This document shows, one piece after another, positions 34,120-45,819 of a stretch of DNA of 64,000 nucleotides. Numbering within the stretch: position 1 is the first letter of the stretch; each line of letters opens with the position of its first letter. Position numbers and translations under genes: made by a program. Location of the stretch: the NCBI GenBank assembly GCA_035610835.1, contig CM069449.1, positions 62,582,292 to 62,646,291 on the forward strand. Reading direction: 5' to 3'. Under the pieces are notes generated by a model, which was given only the letters and a program-made list of their open reading frames with translations, did no database searches and was not told the origin of the DNA. Source of the stretch: Ophiura sarsii (Eukaryota > Echinodermata > Ophiuroidea > Amphilepidida > Ophiuridae).

Positions 34120-36230
34120 TCTCCGCACTTGGGTATAAGGGCACATAGGGCATCTGGATAAACGGAACGTTTTTTTGTGTGGTACATTATCATGATTATT
34201 ATAGAGTGTCTGGATTATTAAGGGCATCCGTGGTATCTGGATTACGGGGTTCACCATAAAACGAGTCTCAAATTACCTGGATAGGCCTATACTATGCGCA
34301 GGTGGGCAACCTTTGATAACTGGATTTTAAGGGTGTACACTCAAGTATCTCGGGAGGCTTTATAGAACACAGCAAACATGACAAAGGGACTACATACTAT
34401 ACGTAAGGCCCCACATGCCTATTCGAGGAATAATGTATTTAATGTAAATAGGCCAAACAAAACCCGGATGGCATACATTGTGCTCAAGTACAAGCGTGGA
34501 ATGGTACAAGTGATCTTGATGATAGACTCCGCCGACCATAAAACTAAACGACCGACTATAAAACTATAACGCTCAGAACGTAGGCCTACTGAATTACCTG
34601 GATACAGTATGTGCATATGGGCAGTGGCGACACCAGCACCAAAATGTTAAAGGGGGAAAACGGGGTGGCGGGACAATAAAAGAATCGGGGGAGAATTTAA
34701 AATCTAAATTTTAAGTAACTTTCAATTTTGACATTAAAATTCAACTTTTTTATTATTTGGGGTACAAAATAGGTAGAGACATGTGCTGACAGGAGGTAAT
34801 AACTGGCGGTATTAAAAACACGTTGATGGAGTAGGCCTACTTGGATTAGGAACATGGGTATCTGTATTATTTAAGAGCACATTGGGCCTAGGCTCATGGT
34901 GTATTAAGGGCACCATGTCACTTACATTATATCAAGGGCACTTTAGTACCTGAATTATTTATGGACATACTCTTGATATTTATATAAACATTTATAACGC
35001 TTTGACCTCTGCCTATTGTGATATGACTTTTACTGCCCGCTATCTTCGGCACCCGCGTTTAATTTACTTGACTATGATAAAGTAAAGGCAGCTGGGTATC
35101 TCGAGATAACGGCACACTGCAGTGGGCCTACCTTGATTATGTGGTATCCGGTGCATTATTAAGGGCACCTGGGGCAACTGGATTAGGGGGTAGGGCTTAG
35201 GCCTATGGGGTCCCTGGATATAATGGGACAACGGGTAGGGGAAGGTGGGGTAATGGCGGACACATTTTGTTAGAGAGGTATAACACACATATAATACGTC
35301 ATATAACAATAAAAATCATGTAAACACAACACTGTGAAGGTTCTACCTTTTATTAAGTTTTTATCAACTCATCATTTTGAAATTCGAAGCTACGACGCAA
35401 TAAAAAAAATGGCGTCGTCCGGCATTACCCCACACACTGGGGGTAATCCCGGACCGTATTTATCAATGGCAGCTCTCTTTTTATTGGAATATAGCATTTC
35501 AATGGGAGTTAAAAAATACCCTTTTTAAAAGTGTAGCAGAAATCAAAGAACAATGTCACATATTTATATGGTCAACAACTATTACCGATTTATGATGTTA
35601 AATTGACCACGCCCATATTGGTTACCATGGAAACGGTACATGTCCGGGATTACCCCAATCCATGTACAATGTATGGGCACATCCTCTCTTATTATTATGC
35701 TCATCATTGTGACTCCGGATTCATTTCTTTTTTATCAGAAGGTATCATACATTACATAAAAAAATAATAAGACTTTGTTTTCCTTGATGTAGAAATACCA
35801 GTTTCAAAGAGAAATTAATGCACCAAAATATCAACTTGCCCAAAAAGTGATTTTTGTAATTCTCGCGAGAATTTGCGAGACAACCATCCCATTTAGGTAT
35901 TGTGTGATTTCAATGGAGAGGCACCTAACATCATAGGGTGGCAAAATACCACCTTCTTTCACCTGCCTTTAGATACAGCCCTGTCCGCGATTACCCCGCG
36001 TCCGCCATTACCCCACCTTCCCCTACCTGCATTTCAGGTCTCATGGGAGGCCTACATAGGTATCGGGAAACACAAACGTAGGCCTACCTAGATTAAGGCA
36101 CATGTATACCTGGATTATCAAAAGCACCTGCGCTATTCAGATTATTTAGGGCCCCGTGGATTATGTATACATGTAGGACATGTTCTTGATATTATTGTAT
36201 CACATTTTCTTACGCTTTGTTTAATTATTC
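34120..36230 (+). repeat. Degenerate minisatellite (CTGGATTA...AAGGGCAC)
   Basis: Loose tandem repetition of a ~30-40-bp theme such as TCTGGATTATTAAGGGCA and CTGGATTA...GGGCAC. A larger duplicated module, GGACAT(A/G)(C/T)TCTTGATATT, lies near 34965 and 36178. The MITE at 35234-36027 is inserted into this tract. Confidence 0.55.
35234..36027. mobile_element. 794-bp inverted-repeat element with TTACCCC motifs
   Basis: Termini GGTAGGGGAAGGTGGGGTAA and its inverse. The TIR continues to TGGCGGAC. Nested internal inverted words (GGGGTAATCCCGGACC near 35441 against GTCCGGGATTACCCC near 35641) reuse the same GGTAAT/ATTACC core. No coding frame of note. TSD not seen. Confidence 0.75.
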
Positions 36231-36245
36231 CCCGTGAAATCTTCT

Positions 36246-36300
36246 AGCGGGTCCAGCGCGAAGCGCTGGTGCCCGCTAGTTATTATTATTATCATTATTA
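36246..36300. repeat. Hairpin followed by ATT microsatellite
   Basis: CTAGCGGGTCCAGCGC pairs with GCGCTGGTGCCCGCTAG, then TTATTATTATTATC. GTGCCCGCTAGTT recurs at about 55696. Confidence 0.55.
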
Positions 36301-36452
36301 TTACATTGAATAATTAATCTAGGTCAGTGGTCAGATTTGGCCATATTGGAGGATGTCTGCCGGTCCCTTTGCAGTAAATAATTTGTCTAGCAGGGGCCAT
36401 TCTCTACTATGTGTGATAAACCTGGTCATTTTGAAGTGGTTTGAGGTGGTAC

Positions 36453-36645
36453 TGTCACGAGATATAAGTGGGTTAGTGTCATAGACCTGACGGGGAGGTC
36501 CTCTTTTGATCTATACACTGACGCGCTCGATATTTAAGCGGAGGGTCCCGGGCCCCCGGCTCGATATTTAAGCGGAGGGTCCCGGGATCAATTCCCGGCA
36601 GGTGCTCCTAAATGTTGCTGATATATATAAGTTGGAGGCAGCGGT
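36453..36645 (+). mobile_element. LTR-like segment, copy 1
   Basis: Starts TGTCACGAGATATAAGTG and ends near a GGAGGCAGCGGTGG primer-binding-like site, parallel to copy 2 at 36762. It contains a tandem duplication of CGATATTTAAGCGGAGGGTC (about 36531 and 36566), absent from copy 2. Confidence 0.6.
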
Positions 36646-36761
36646 GGCCCCTGGTGTTTCTTAACACCCGGGCGGGCCCACCCATTGGAGCGTATTTAAT
36701 TACTAGTATGTACCTTGTATCAAGAAGTTGGATTTTTCGTGCCTTGTTTAGAGGGGAGTAT

Positions 36762-36939
36762 TGTCATGAGATATAAGTGTATTAGTGTCATAGACCTGAT
36801 GGGGAAGTCCTCCTTTTGGTCTATACATTGGCGCGCCCGATATTTAAGCGGAAGGTCCCGGGTTCAATTCCCGGCTGGTGCTCCGAAATGTTGCTGGTAT
36901 ATCTCAGTGAGGTATTATATGTTAGGGCAGTATGTGACA
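36762..36939 (+). mobile_element. Short LTR, copy 2, with primer-binding-like site
   Basis: Begins TGTCATGAGATATAAGTG and ends GTATGTGACA, the TG...CA boundary of LTRs, 178 bp. It is followed after four bases by TGGTGGCAGCGGTGGGAT (from 36944), the style of tRNA primer-binding site often seen in metazoan Ty3/gypsy elements. The tRNA-like GGTTCAATTCCC inside is part of the LTR sequence. Confidence 0.65.
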
Positions 36940-36967
36940 AAATTGGTGGCAGCGGTGGGATAAGGTA

Positions 36968-37112
36968 CATACAGACCAGGTTCCACATTTTGAATCGGAA
37001 CTGTTTGCGGAAGTCTACAAATTACTCGGTATTGAGAAAACGCGAACAACCCCTTATAGACCACAATCGGATGGTCTAGTTGAACGTTTTAACTCTACAT
37101 TGGAATCGCGAT

Positions 37113-37113
<1 letters not shown>
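36968..37113 (+). pseudogene. Ty3/gypsy integrase remnant
   Basis: One frame reads TDQVPHFESELFAEVYKLL, then GIEKTRTTPYRPQSDGLVER and FNSTL. This is the integrase core around the second and third catalytic positions (D-x35-E): the Asp of DQ and the Glu of VER are present, and the expected Gly after DQ is lost, probably by a one-base deletion. Everything between the primer-binding site and this segment is deleted, so capsid, protease and RT are absent. Integrase inserts element DNA into the chromosome; this copy cannot. Confidence 0.82.
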
Positions 37114-37184
<71 letters not shown>

Positions 37185-37250
37185 CACATTTATAAAGCGC
37201 ACGACACGGGGAGTCGTCACAGTGCGCTGTCAAATGAACAAGTACAGCGT
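37113..37250 (-). repeat. AAT microsatellite and GCGC retroposon tail (minus)
   Basis: (AAT)n followed by TTATAAAGCGC ... CAGTGCGCTGT. On the minus strand this is the GCGC...TTTATAA(ATT)n 3' end of a SINE or LINE, inserted into the integrase remnant. Confidence 0.65.
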
Positions 37251-37626
37251 ATAGAATTGCCCCTGCCAAACAAATTGTCTGCTGCAAAGGGCCCAGCGGT
37301 CGCGTCCATATATGGCCCCATGCCCAAATCTTACAATTGACTAAATACTAAAAATACCACTTTATACTCATTTTAATTCAATCCAACAGAGTACAGAAAG
37401 GCCCCTGTCAGACACCATTGTCTGTTGTATAGGGCCTACCAGACACCTTAAAAACTGCACCCCAAATTTGAGCTAGATCAAACATGGGAGGTACCACTCA
37501 AACCACTTTAAAATGACCAGGTTAATCACAGAATGGCCCTGCCAGACAAATTATCTACTGCAAATGGCCTGCCAGATTCCCCAATTAATGGCCTCTATGC
37601 CCACCTTCTAATTATAATTGACCTAG

Positions 37627-39098
37627 ACTAAATATTGCAAATATCACTTGAAACTAATTTGGAATAATCAATAACACTCCGCTCTACAATTTTTTTTTTA
37701 TAATCATATTAGGGTTTTGGTTTTGAGTTAACTTTGTTTGGATAAGATGTTTTCTGGTTTGGGTGTTAAAAAGACACCCTGAATAATGTAATAAGATGGT
37801 ATCCAGCTTGATGTTATGATCTGAAATGTATAGATCTGAAATAGTCTACTCCAGCACAGCAATCATGCGGTTATCAACTCCAAAATTATGTATATGTCTT
37901 ATGTATTAGAGGCTTCTTCTCTTGAAATTGTCCCACTCTACATTTTGATCACCCTGTTTATTAAATTGTTGTCAACCAAATTCTGCTATAATTGTCTTTC
38001 TTCATCTAGGTACCTAATTCAATGGTTCAAACATAATTGCTGCCGCAAAACTCAAAATAGAATTTATTTTGTCTCTATAAAGCATTTTTTCCCATTATTT
38101 TATATACATGATTTTGGCCACCCTGTACAACGGAGGACGATTGGTCGATTTACTTTTTTTACTGAAAGCCCTATATCCTGCCTTCTTACTACTATACTTG
38201 TTTTTAATGTAATACTTTAGCAAAAAAAATAACCTGGGTATATCAAAACTAGTAAAAAAATGGGTTCTTATGTTACACCCTGTATAATGAATGCACACCC
38301 TGTATACTATTTCTTGGTATTTACATATCTGGTATCATTGTAGTAGTAGGTTTCCAAATATCTTTACTCCGTGTAGATCGGATGTATACAATAAAAGTTA
38401 TGTGAATTTGAATCAAAATTTGTGAATTTTCTCTCAATTTACAGCGTGTAATTTTTTTCACACCAACTTTTGATATTTGACCATGTTTAGTGTTATAATG
38501 ACGGCTTAGATCATCTACGGGTGGCCCTTAAAGTTATTTTGGTTAAGTTGTCCGGCTTTACAATATTATTTAAGCCGGTGATTGACTGTATCATTGCTAT
38601 TTTACTTCATCAACTTGAGCTTACAGGCTCGGTTCCCTTGCAACCGATGGTGGCGGGCTTTCTGAGCACTGTCTGTCGCATTTTCTCAGTGAGCAGATAA
38701 TTAGCTGTGGCATCTATCAGACGTTTTGAGCATTCCATTGACGGTGTCAAGGAAATAAAAACACATGACAGTCATCCCTTTCTATCGTTTCGTTTTGAAA
38801 GACCAAAAAGATGAAATGAAAACAAATGCGCGTATTTTATATTTTGTAAAGCATAGGCCTACTGTTTCATACTATACAATTGGGTTAGTATGACAACTTA
38901 CTAGTATTTTGACAAAAGCGCCACTTCATTATTGAGATACTGTAGGTGTAGTCTCGCTTAAAGGTTACGTATCGCATTATTTGTTATTTCTCTGTTTTAT
39001 CGCGCTATTCTCCCTTGTTATTATTGCCTGTTTCCCACACCCAGTTGCATCAATACTGAGAGTCAACCTCAATATAAGGAAAAATTAAAATTAAAACA
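37627..39098. other. No gene recognised
   Basis: About 1.5 kb, AT-rich. The 110-codon frame at 37888-38220 shows no recognisable domain. The phrase CACCCTGTATA occurs repeatedly (38275-38305), possibly the edge of an old repeat. Confidence 0.45.
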
Positions 39099-39407
39099 TG
39101 TTTAGCGTCCTGATTTTTCCCAAAAAAGGAAGGAGGAGGCCCTTTTTTCTTTTTTTTCTTTTTTTCCCCACTCTAGGTGCAAAATTGCCATAATTAGTGA
39201 TCAACTTGGTGAACCTAAAAGAAGAGGAGGCCCTTTTTAATGAGGGGTTGGTCACTACAATACTTGTTTAAAATGCATTATAAGGAACATACCAACTTGT
39301 TACAAACATCTTAAGAAAAGAGAAAAAAAGTTATGACTGAAATAAAAAGAAGAAAAAAAGAAAATTGAAGTGGACCCAAAAAAGGAAGCGGGAGGGGACG
39401 CTAAACA
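39099..39407. mobile_element. Candidate MITE with TGTTTAGCGTCC ends
   Basis: TGTTTAGCGTCC at the left and the inverse GGACGCTAAACA at the right, 309 bp. AAAAAAGGAAG words adjoin both ends in inverted orientation, and the centre is T-rich then A-rich. TSD not evident. Confidence 0.6.
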
Positions 39408-40019
39408 GATTTGTTATTTATTTAGCCAATAGCCTTAGTGACCCAATTATTGGCACATGACGACCACTATTGTCTTGAATGGTACTAGTTCTCGTACACC
39501 TCGCTCCCTGCCTCGCTCGTCCCAACAGGGAAGTCGGTCATCGCGTGCATAATGTGTTGAATGGTACTAGTTTTCGTACACTTCTCTATTCACGAATCGT
39601 CCACCCGTGAAACAAATGCCCACTTTCTGCTCTGATAGTCCATAACAATTTCATATTCTGTGATCTCATTTACCGCATTAATGCCTCTATCGTTACGTTT
39701 AGATACATGCTTGGCTTCATAACGTTTGATCGCTCATTCTTTGCGAATAAAACGTCCCCCGCTGACGCCATCGCCACATCTACACCGCTTAGTAAACTGA
39801 CAGCATAATTGATCAATGCTAGCAATAAACATGATAAACATAGTCAAGTGGGTCAAATATCTTATTTACGTCTATTTTTATGATACAAACCAGGATTTGT
39901 ACATGGCCTTGGGCGGTCTAAGATATTTTTCTGTCGTGATAGAGCTAAGTGAGGGGAACATGTGCAACAGCAGCCCTCTCATATTCCGTGGTTGGTTCCC
40001 TGTATATATGTTCCAAGCA
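39408..40019. other. No gene; one direct repeat
   Basis: TTGAATGGTACTAGTT(C/T)TCG occurs at about 39475 and 39553. No gene recognised. Confidence 0.45.
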
Positions 40020-40360
40020 CACTTATCGCTCCTTTTTATTTTTTATTTTTCATTTTCATTTTTTTTAAATATTTTTCATTTTTTGTCCAATTTTCTCTTT
40101 TTTTTCTTTTCATTTTTCATTTTTTTGTCAATGTTTTCAATTTTTTGTTAATGTTTTCATTTTTTTCTCTCAATGTTTTCATTTTTTTTGCGGTCATGGT
40201 ACACCGTAAAAAAGAGAGAGAAAGAAAGAGAAAAAAGGAGAGAAAGAGAAAAAACCCACCATATATTATATGAAGAAAAGAAAAAATATTGAAAAAAACA
40301 CAGGAAAAAACGGAAAAAAACACCCAAACTGGGGGTTTTTCCCATTTTTTTTTAGATTTT
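40020..40360. repeat. T-rich then GA/A-rich low-complexity tract
   Basis: CATTTTTT words on the left half and GAAAGAGAAAA words on the right half can pair partially. The Phe-rich and Lys-rich frames here are artefacts of composition. Confidence 0.7.
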
Positions 40361-40396
40361 CGTTTTTTATTTGTCGGTCATGAGGCACCGTACAAA

Positions 40397-40884
40397 TGTT
40401 GTGAGAAAGTCAGGATAATAATACACAATTGCTCACCCCTAATGGTTGAAAATGGTGCCACAAGTAGTTTCACGAGTACGTCACATAAGTCTTAGCCAAT
40501 CAGAAGGCTGAAACTATATGCGGGCTTACCTGGGCGATTGAGAGGAGAATTCGCTCTCTTTTCCTGCGTGCCTGTTTTGGAACGGTACCGTCGGGAAAAT
40601 TGTCACATATCAAATCGACACAATCGTTTGTTATAAGTAAGAAGTTGATAAATAAAACGACAAGGGATCAAATATATAAACCCTAGTTGACCAAAAGTAA
40701 ACATCTTGTGTTTTAAACGAGTGAATTTCTTCAAGAAACAGGCGTAATAAATACGCAACGCAAAGCCAAGGTAAATTTAGGCAAGTAAAGCTTACTTTAC
40801 GCTACCACAACAAGAATAACAATTATTAAACGCTACGCTAGCATATTCACAACGTTAGCATCGTCACATGGTTGGCAGCGGTGT
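40397..40884 (+). mobile_element. Candidate solo LTR with GGCAGCGGTG site
   Basis: TGTTGTGAGAAAGTC at the left and CGTCACA at the right (40868) are followed immediately by TGGTTGGCAGCGGTG, like the primer-binding site at 36944. AATAAAACG (polyadenylation-like) lies near 40652. No second LTR or gag/pol sequence was recognised downstream. Confidence 0.4.
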
Positions 40885-42340
40885 TCTTTTCGATGTTTCA
40901 ATTATGTATTGTAAACACTCGTGATCGCCGTTAGAATGAGACTGGTGAAGAAATCGCCGAATTCAGCAGTTTAGTGAGTTTGTTGACGCTACAACTTTTG
41001 TACACAATTTTGTATACCCGGTACCGAGATAGGGCTATGCTACTATCCAATAGAGCAAGTGGCAAATGAAAATAAAGAATCGATATCCATTTATCGTTTG
41101 TAATCCACTTTGTAAACCCTCAAATCAATACAATGAATTTAAAATGAGCCGCTGAACGCTGAGAACGATTCTCAAAAATCTATCATTGTATTATACCCCG
41201 TATTATACAAAATGTTTCACCGAACAGGTCTGTAGTCCTAATTTATGTCTAATTCATATGATACAGTTCTCTTGTTATGAAATGAGGGTTCCTATATTGG
41301 ACTAGCCAAAAGTATCGCAATGCATTGTGGGTAATACTTCTCGAAAAGGAAAGCTTCCAGAAGAGATACTTGCACCGAACTGACAACAACAGCTCATGTA
41401 TTTAGGCAAGATTCTACCGTCACTTAGTTTTGCTACAGAGACTCTCTTAGTCCCACCCCTTCATCAACACAACCCCCTCTCCTACACCAACCATACACTG
41501 ATACATGTACATCATATACCCTGCATATAACCATTGTCGTCTAGGGTCAATGATATAACCATGATAACAGCATACAGACTATTTACAGCCATAGCCAATT
41601 TACCGACACCTCTACTGACACCGTACGGTACCAGTGACCAGACCAGAGACAAACGACTGCTCAAATTACGAATACTAGCATCAAGCTATCTAACTTTTAT
41701 GTGCGACAGAAAATGATTGATTTCAATTTAAAAATGTAAATGGATGGTAAAATAATTATGAAAACCTTTAGATACATATCGGAAGAAGAAATGGTTCATG
41801 GCAACTTTTGTCTTTAAACACTCTGAATATTTCATTGCAAGATATCAAATAACGTTTTTATATGAAATTGGCTAAGATTACTTCCAGTTTAGGTCAGGTT
41901 TTACACGGATGTAGCAGCAAGAAATCACATATTTCCGGACGCCCGTCACATAAAATATTGATTCGTTGTGATACTACAACGTGGAACAGATACTTCAATG
42001 TAGGTTAGTGGACAAACGATCAATGGTCTCGTTTTGTGTTAATTTGGGCATGAATAATTGTTAGTTATTTCGATGTACGTAAACCAATAAATTTGAATTT
42101 TTAGTGTTTATGTTAGGGCGCCCTCGGATTAGATAATTTTAGCCTCAGACGAGGCGGCCTTTCAGCTAACCCTCTCATATTTATTCCCTTTTATCCATTG
42201 TTGTAAGATTTGCCATCGCCAATGATAATACCGAATAAACAAACAAAAGTCTGGCAAGAAATCGAACCGCACAGAACGAAAGCGCCAACGCGAAAAAACC
42301 ACGCATCCTATAAAACAGACAGCAGTGAGTTCGAAACTCC
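40885..42340. other. No gene recognised
   Basis: About 1.5 kb without an identifiable gene. ATGCATTGTGGGTAATAC near 41321 resembles a promoter-type GCATTGTGGG word but stands alone. Confidence 0.45.
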
Positions 42341-42850
42341 TAGGGCCGTATTCTCGCACTAAACACGGTTTTAGCTTAAAACCGTGTTTAACTAAACGCG
42401 TGTCTAACTTAAACGTGAGTTTATCTTTTAAACGACGTGTTTAACAAAACACGATTTTAAACTCTGCAAATCTCGTTCCCAGAGTGGTCCTGCGTTGATT
42501 GTATACAGGTATTTAATTCATTGTGGCCCTAAGGGAGTACAATAAATATCGACCGAATGCCTTAAATACACGGTACTTTTAAAGACTACGCAATCCGCAC
42601 GTCAGCTTGAACCGGGCACGGATGAGTGATCATTCAAGGCATACAGTTGGTGCGCGAGTTTAGTTAAACACGCATTAAACTACCCCCGTACCCATGTTTA
42701 AAGTTAGACACATTTCGGCGAGTTAGACGCGTGTTTAAGTAAAACAAATGTACGAGAATTGCGTTTAGTTAAACGCTGTGTCTAAAGTCAAAGTTAGACG
42801 CGTGTTTAGCTTAAAACCGTGTTTAACTACGTACGAGAATACGGGCCCTA
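42340..42850. mobile_element. MITE with 3-bp CTA target duplication, empty-site copy
   Basis: The element is 42343-42847. Termini GGGCCGTATTCTCG and the inverse of GGCCCGTATTCTCG, flanked by CTA on both sides. Subterminal AAAACCGTGTTTAACTA and TAAACGCGTG words are repeated in both orientations. It matches 50064-51180 throughout but lacks the 609-bp insertion found there. Confidence 0.9.
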
Positions 42851-43218
42851 GTGTTTCTATAAGGAAAAATCAAACAAACAACGAACAGTATATCTAAAAA
42901 TAACAGCAGTACTGTTTGTCATCACTCTTACTACTCATGATACATGTGATAAGTCTTAATGTTAACGGTTTTAAAAGGAAACAATGTCTTCTAAAAATCT
43001 TACCGAGACGCCAAAGGATAACGATAAGGCCTTGGCTCAAAAGTAATTCTTAGTTTCCTGTTCACATCAAAAAATGAGGATTTCAAATTCTTTAATTATT
43101 TTAGACTTCCCCCTCCAAAATGACTTTGTATTATTTACCTTTGGTACTCTACTGTTGGCCCTTTCCCGATAACCGTAAAATCGGTCACTTTTTAAAAATG
43201 GGGAAAAATCATTCATTT
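42851..43218. other. No gene recognised
   Basis: Spacer, no supported feature. Confidence 0.4.
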
Positions 43219-43800
43219 GTCAATTTGTGCTCTCCCTTAACACTGTCTCAGTCAATGAATGTGCCCCACCCCCTTCGGAAAGTTGTGCTACCCGATTAAA
43301 ATGAGAATTTCAAGTGACATTTTTAAAAAGTTGCTCTTGTTGTGAAATCGTACATTATGTTTAACAGTTATAGTCCCTCGTTGTTCATTATTCTGCTGCT
43401 ATTTGGGCATATTAGTTATCTGAGATTATATTGACATTTTACTTTTATTAGTTTATGTGTTATACATGTGCATCCCCTTGTCAAGTTGTGCTCCCCCTTA
43501 ACACTGTCTCAGTCAATGTATGTTCACCCCTTCTTTGAAAGTTGTGCTACCCGATTGAAATTTGAATTTCAAGTGACATTTTTAAAAGGTTGTTCTTGTT
43601 GTGAAATCGTACATGTGTTTGATTATGTTTAACATTATGTTTAACAGTTATGCTCCCTCGTTGTTCATTATTTTGCTAATATTTGGGCATTATTAGTTGT
43701 CTAAGATGATATTGACATTTCAGTTTTATTAGCTTATGTGTTATACATGTATATCACCTTGTCTAATGTGCTTACCCTTAGCACTGTCACAGTCAATGAG
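43219..43800 (+). repeat. Tandem repeat, ~270-bp unit, a little over two copies
   Basis: Unit landmarks: CTTAACACTGTCTCAGTCAA, GAAAGTTGTGCTACCCGATT, TTGTGAAATCGTACAT, CCTCGTTGTTCATTATT, GTGTTATACATGT. They occur around 43232, 43500 and (partly) 43775. Confidence 0.85.
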
Positions 43801-43844
43801 TGTGCACCCTCTTCGGGTATAAATATAAGCTTTTATGTTATAGT

Positions 43845-44520
43845 TTAGCCGATATATATGAATTTTCTCAATTTGACCACTTTCGACGGCCATGTGTCTC
43901 CCATTCTGTCCTCCATCTTGAATGTGATGTACCTTAGCAACATAAAAATGCTGGAAATTAATTTGCAATGGTCAAAAACCACCCAATACATGTAGAAGTA
44001 CATATAAATATACATGGGATTGAGATACACAATCCAATGTTAATATGTATGACAGATTATAATCTGTTAATCGAGATTAGCTTCATTCCATTATAGCGCC
44101 CTTACCGGAATAAAGCGCAATAACACTGACAAAATAGTTTAAGAATGTAGGATATCCACTATTTATTGTTTTAAGTTTGATCCATCTTTGAACTTATTCA
44201 GAGGTGTTTTCAATTTTAATTATGCCATTATGTGGTCAAAAACACATATCTAGTATTTTATTATACTTTTATCTTATATTATAGCCAACATATATGAGAT
44301 CTCAATTTGACCACTTTTGGCGGCCATTTTGCCCACCATCTTGAATTTGACGTACATAAGCAACATAAAAATGCTGGAAATGAATTTGCAATGGTCAAAA
44401 ACATATATCTAGTCATTTATTTATTCTTTTATCATATTATTTAACTGATATATGACTTTTTCAAATTTTACCATTTTTGTGGTCCATATTGGCGGCCATC
44501 TTGGATATCTGGAGAGCATC
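43845..44520 (+). repeat. Tandem repeat with GGCGGCCAT/CCATCTTG
   Basis: About 1.5 copies of a unit near 430 bp: CTCAATTTGACCACTTT, CCATCTTGAAT, AGCAACATAAAAATGCTGG, TTTGCAATGGTCAAAAAC at about 43870-43980 and 44305-44405, with a shorter third trace. Confidence 0.75.
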
Positions 44521-44592
44521 GGGTTTTTTTTCACCGTTAACATCCCACATGTGTAAAAGGCACCCGAAATAGTTGTTTTGGTTTAGTACTGG

Positions 44593-44614
44593 TGGGGGGG
44601 GGGGGGGGGGGGGG
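44593..44614. repeat. Poly-G tract
   Basis: About 22 consecutive G, followed at 44626 by CCCCC. Confidence 0.75.
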
Positions 44615-44925
44615 TGCACAGAAACCCCCTGTACATACCCGACTATTATCAGGCCCCCGTCACTGTACTGTTCGAACTATCCATTTCGACAACGTTAATG
44701 AATATACAATGAATAATCATATCAATGAATATTGAAAAGACAACGTCATTTGTGAAGTCGAAAATGAAGTACCAGACCATAGTGGACACGAACGGCCGTA
44801 ATTTTTGAATCTCCGTTGCTTTCAATGTTAATAATATGTCGGAGTGTTTTACCTAATTTCATACTGACACGACCTGAGTGATAATCAAACGGTCCCCGAA
44901 CGATGCCCGAGCGCTGTTGAAGTCA

Positions 44926-44985
44926 GTAATATCTGAGACTAAAATACCTAAAGGTACCTTTAGGTATTTTAGTCTCAGGTAATAT
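44926..44985. mobile_element. Perfect 46-bp palindrome flanked by exact 7-bp direct repeats
   Basis: 44933-44978 is a perfect palindrome centred on AAGGTACCTT, with arms starting CTGAGACTAAAATACC. GTAATAT abuts it on both sides (44926-44932 and 44979-44985). The layout resembles a minimal transposon remnant, two fused termini inside a target duplication, although a regulatory or unstable cruciform site is possible. Confidence 0.8.
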
Positions 44986-45207
44986 GATCGTTCCCTAACA
45001 TCCGAGCGTTCCCACATCGAATTTCACCGAGAATACCGTTAAACATCGTCTATAGTATAAGCCCATACTGACTAATAGTTAATAAGCTGAAAATAGATAA
45101 AAAGGTATGAGCGCCCTCTTTTGATCTAGAGAAATTAGCACGAATGAGTTTAGTGTATTCGAATTCAATACTATAAAGTTGTATTACTATCTAAATAATT
45201 GTATGGA

Positions 45208-45280
45208 CAGACGAATTGCTCAATTGGTAAAGCGTCAACGTCAGTATCACGAGGTTGGTGGTTCGATTCTCAAGTACACC
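45208..45280 (+). repeat. tRNA-like sequence
   Basis: GCTCAATTGGTAAAGC (D-arm/box A-like) and GGTTCGATTC (box B-like) at tRNA spacing. Stems are imperfect and the acceptor does not close. The text following (TTTCTTTTGAAA) resembles the sequence after the tRNA-like units at 49560 and 52760. Confidence 0.55.
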
Positions 45281-45410
45281 CTTTGCAATTTCTTTTGAAA
45301 TCCTAGTGATATAGAAATTAACGCAAACTTGAATGTAAAATTATTACTCAATTATACTAGCTTTATTTTTATTTTTCAAAAAACAAGCGCATAATTAATT
45401 TGATTGTAAA

Positions 45411-45473
45411 AAGTAATGATCTTAATAGTCCAACCTTTTTATAAGCTAAAACACATTTATACTACAAACTAGA
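45411..45473 (+). repeat. 63-bp direct repeat, left copy (right copy 47277-47336)
   Basis: AAAGTAATGATCTTAATAGT ... TTTATACTACAAA occurs at both borders of the satellite-containing block and again, inverted, at about 53155-53200. The two direct copies bracket the satellite. Confidence 0.85.
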
Positions 45474-45819
45474 GCGGTTCTCGGGCTTCGCGGTTCGCGG
45501 GTTTTGCGGTTATCGGGTTGCATGGTTTTTGGTTGAGCGGTTTCGGTAGACATGGTTTGTGGTTGGTACTTTAGGATCCCAGCGGAACCAGATTCGATGA
45601 CTGTCACATTGTTAGCGATGGGTTGTTATAATGGATAGTTTGATTCTCGAAATGTCTCTAAACATTTGATTCGAAAATTATCCATCATTTCATTCATCAA
45701 AATAATAAACAAAAATAATAAAGATAAGCTTACTTAAAAAACACCTTTTCGGCTAAATCACGATTATTCAATGTAAACTTATATTGGAGATAAAATTTGA
45801 AATGCGAACATCATTTGTT

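Larger units (their letters stand above)
36310..37626. repeat. Inverted repeat bracketing LTR-retrotransposon debris
   Basis: 36310-36452 and 37488-37626 are inverted copies (shared AATTTGTCT, ACCTGGTCATTTT, AGTGGTTTGAG). Between them lie the two LTR-like copies, the integrase remnant and a retroposon tail. Confidence 0.7.

Noticed and set aside
37888..38220. 110-codon ORF as a gene
   Set aside because: Length is within chance for AT-rich DNA, with no domains or splice context that I could support.
40020..40345. Phe-rich and Lys-rich ORFs as membrane or nuclear proteins
   Set aside because: Pure composition effect of T-rich and A-rich low-complexity sequence.
41315..41345. Promoter element (GCATTGTGGGTAAT)
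   Set aside because: A single short word without a neighbouring gene or CpG-rich context; no evidence of function.
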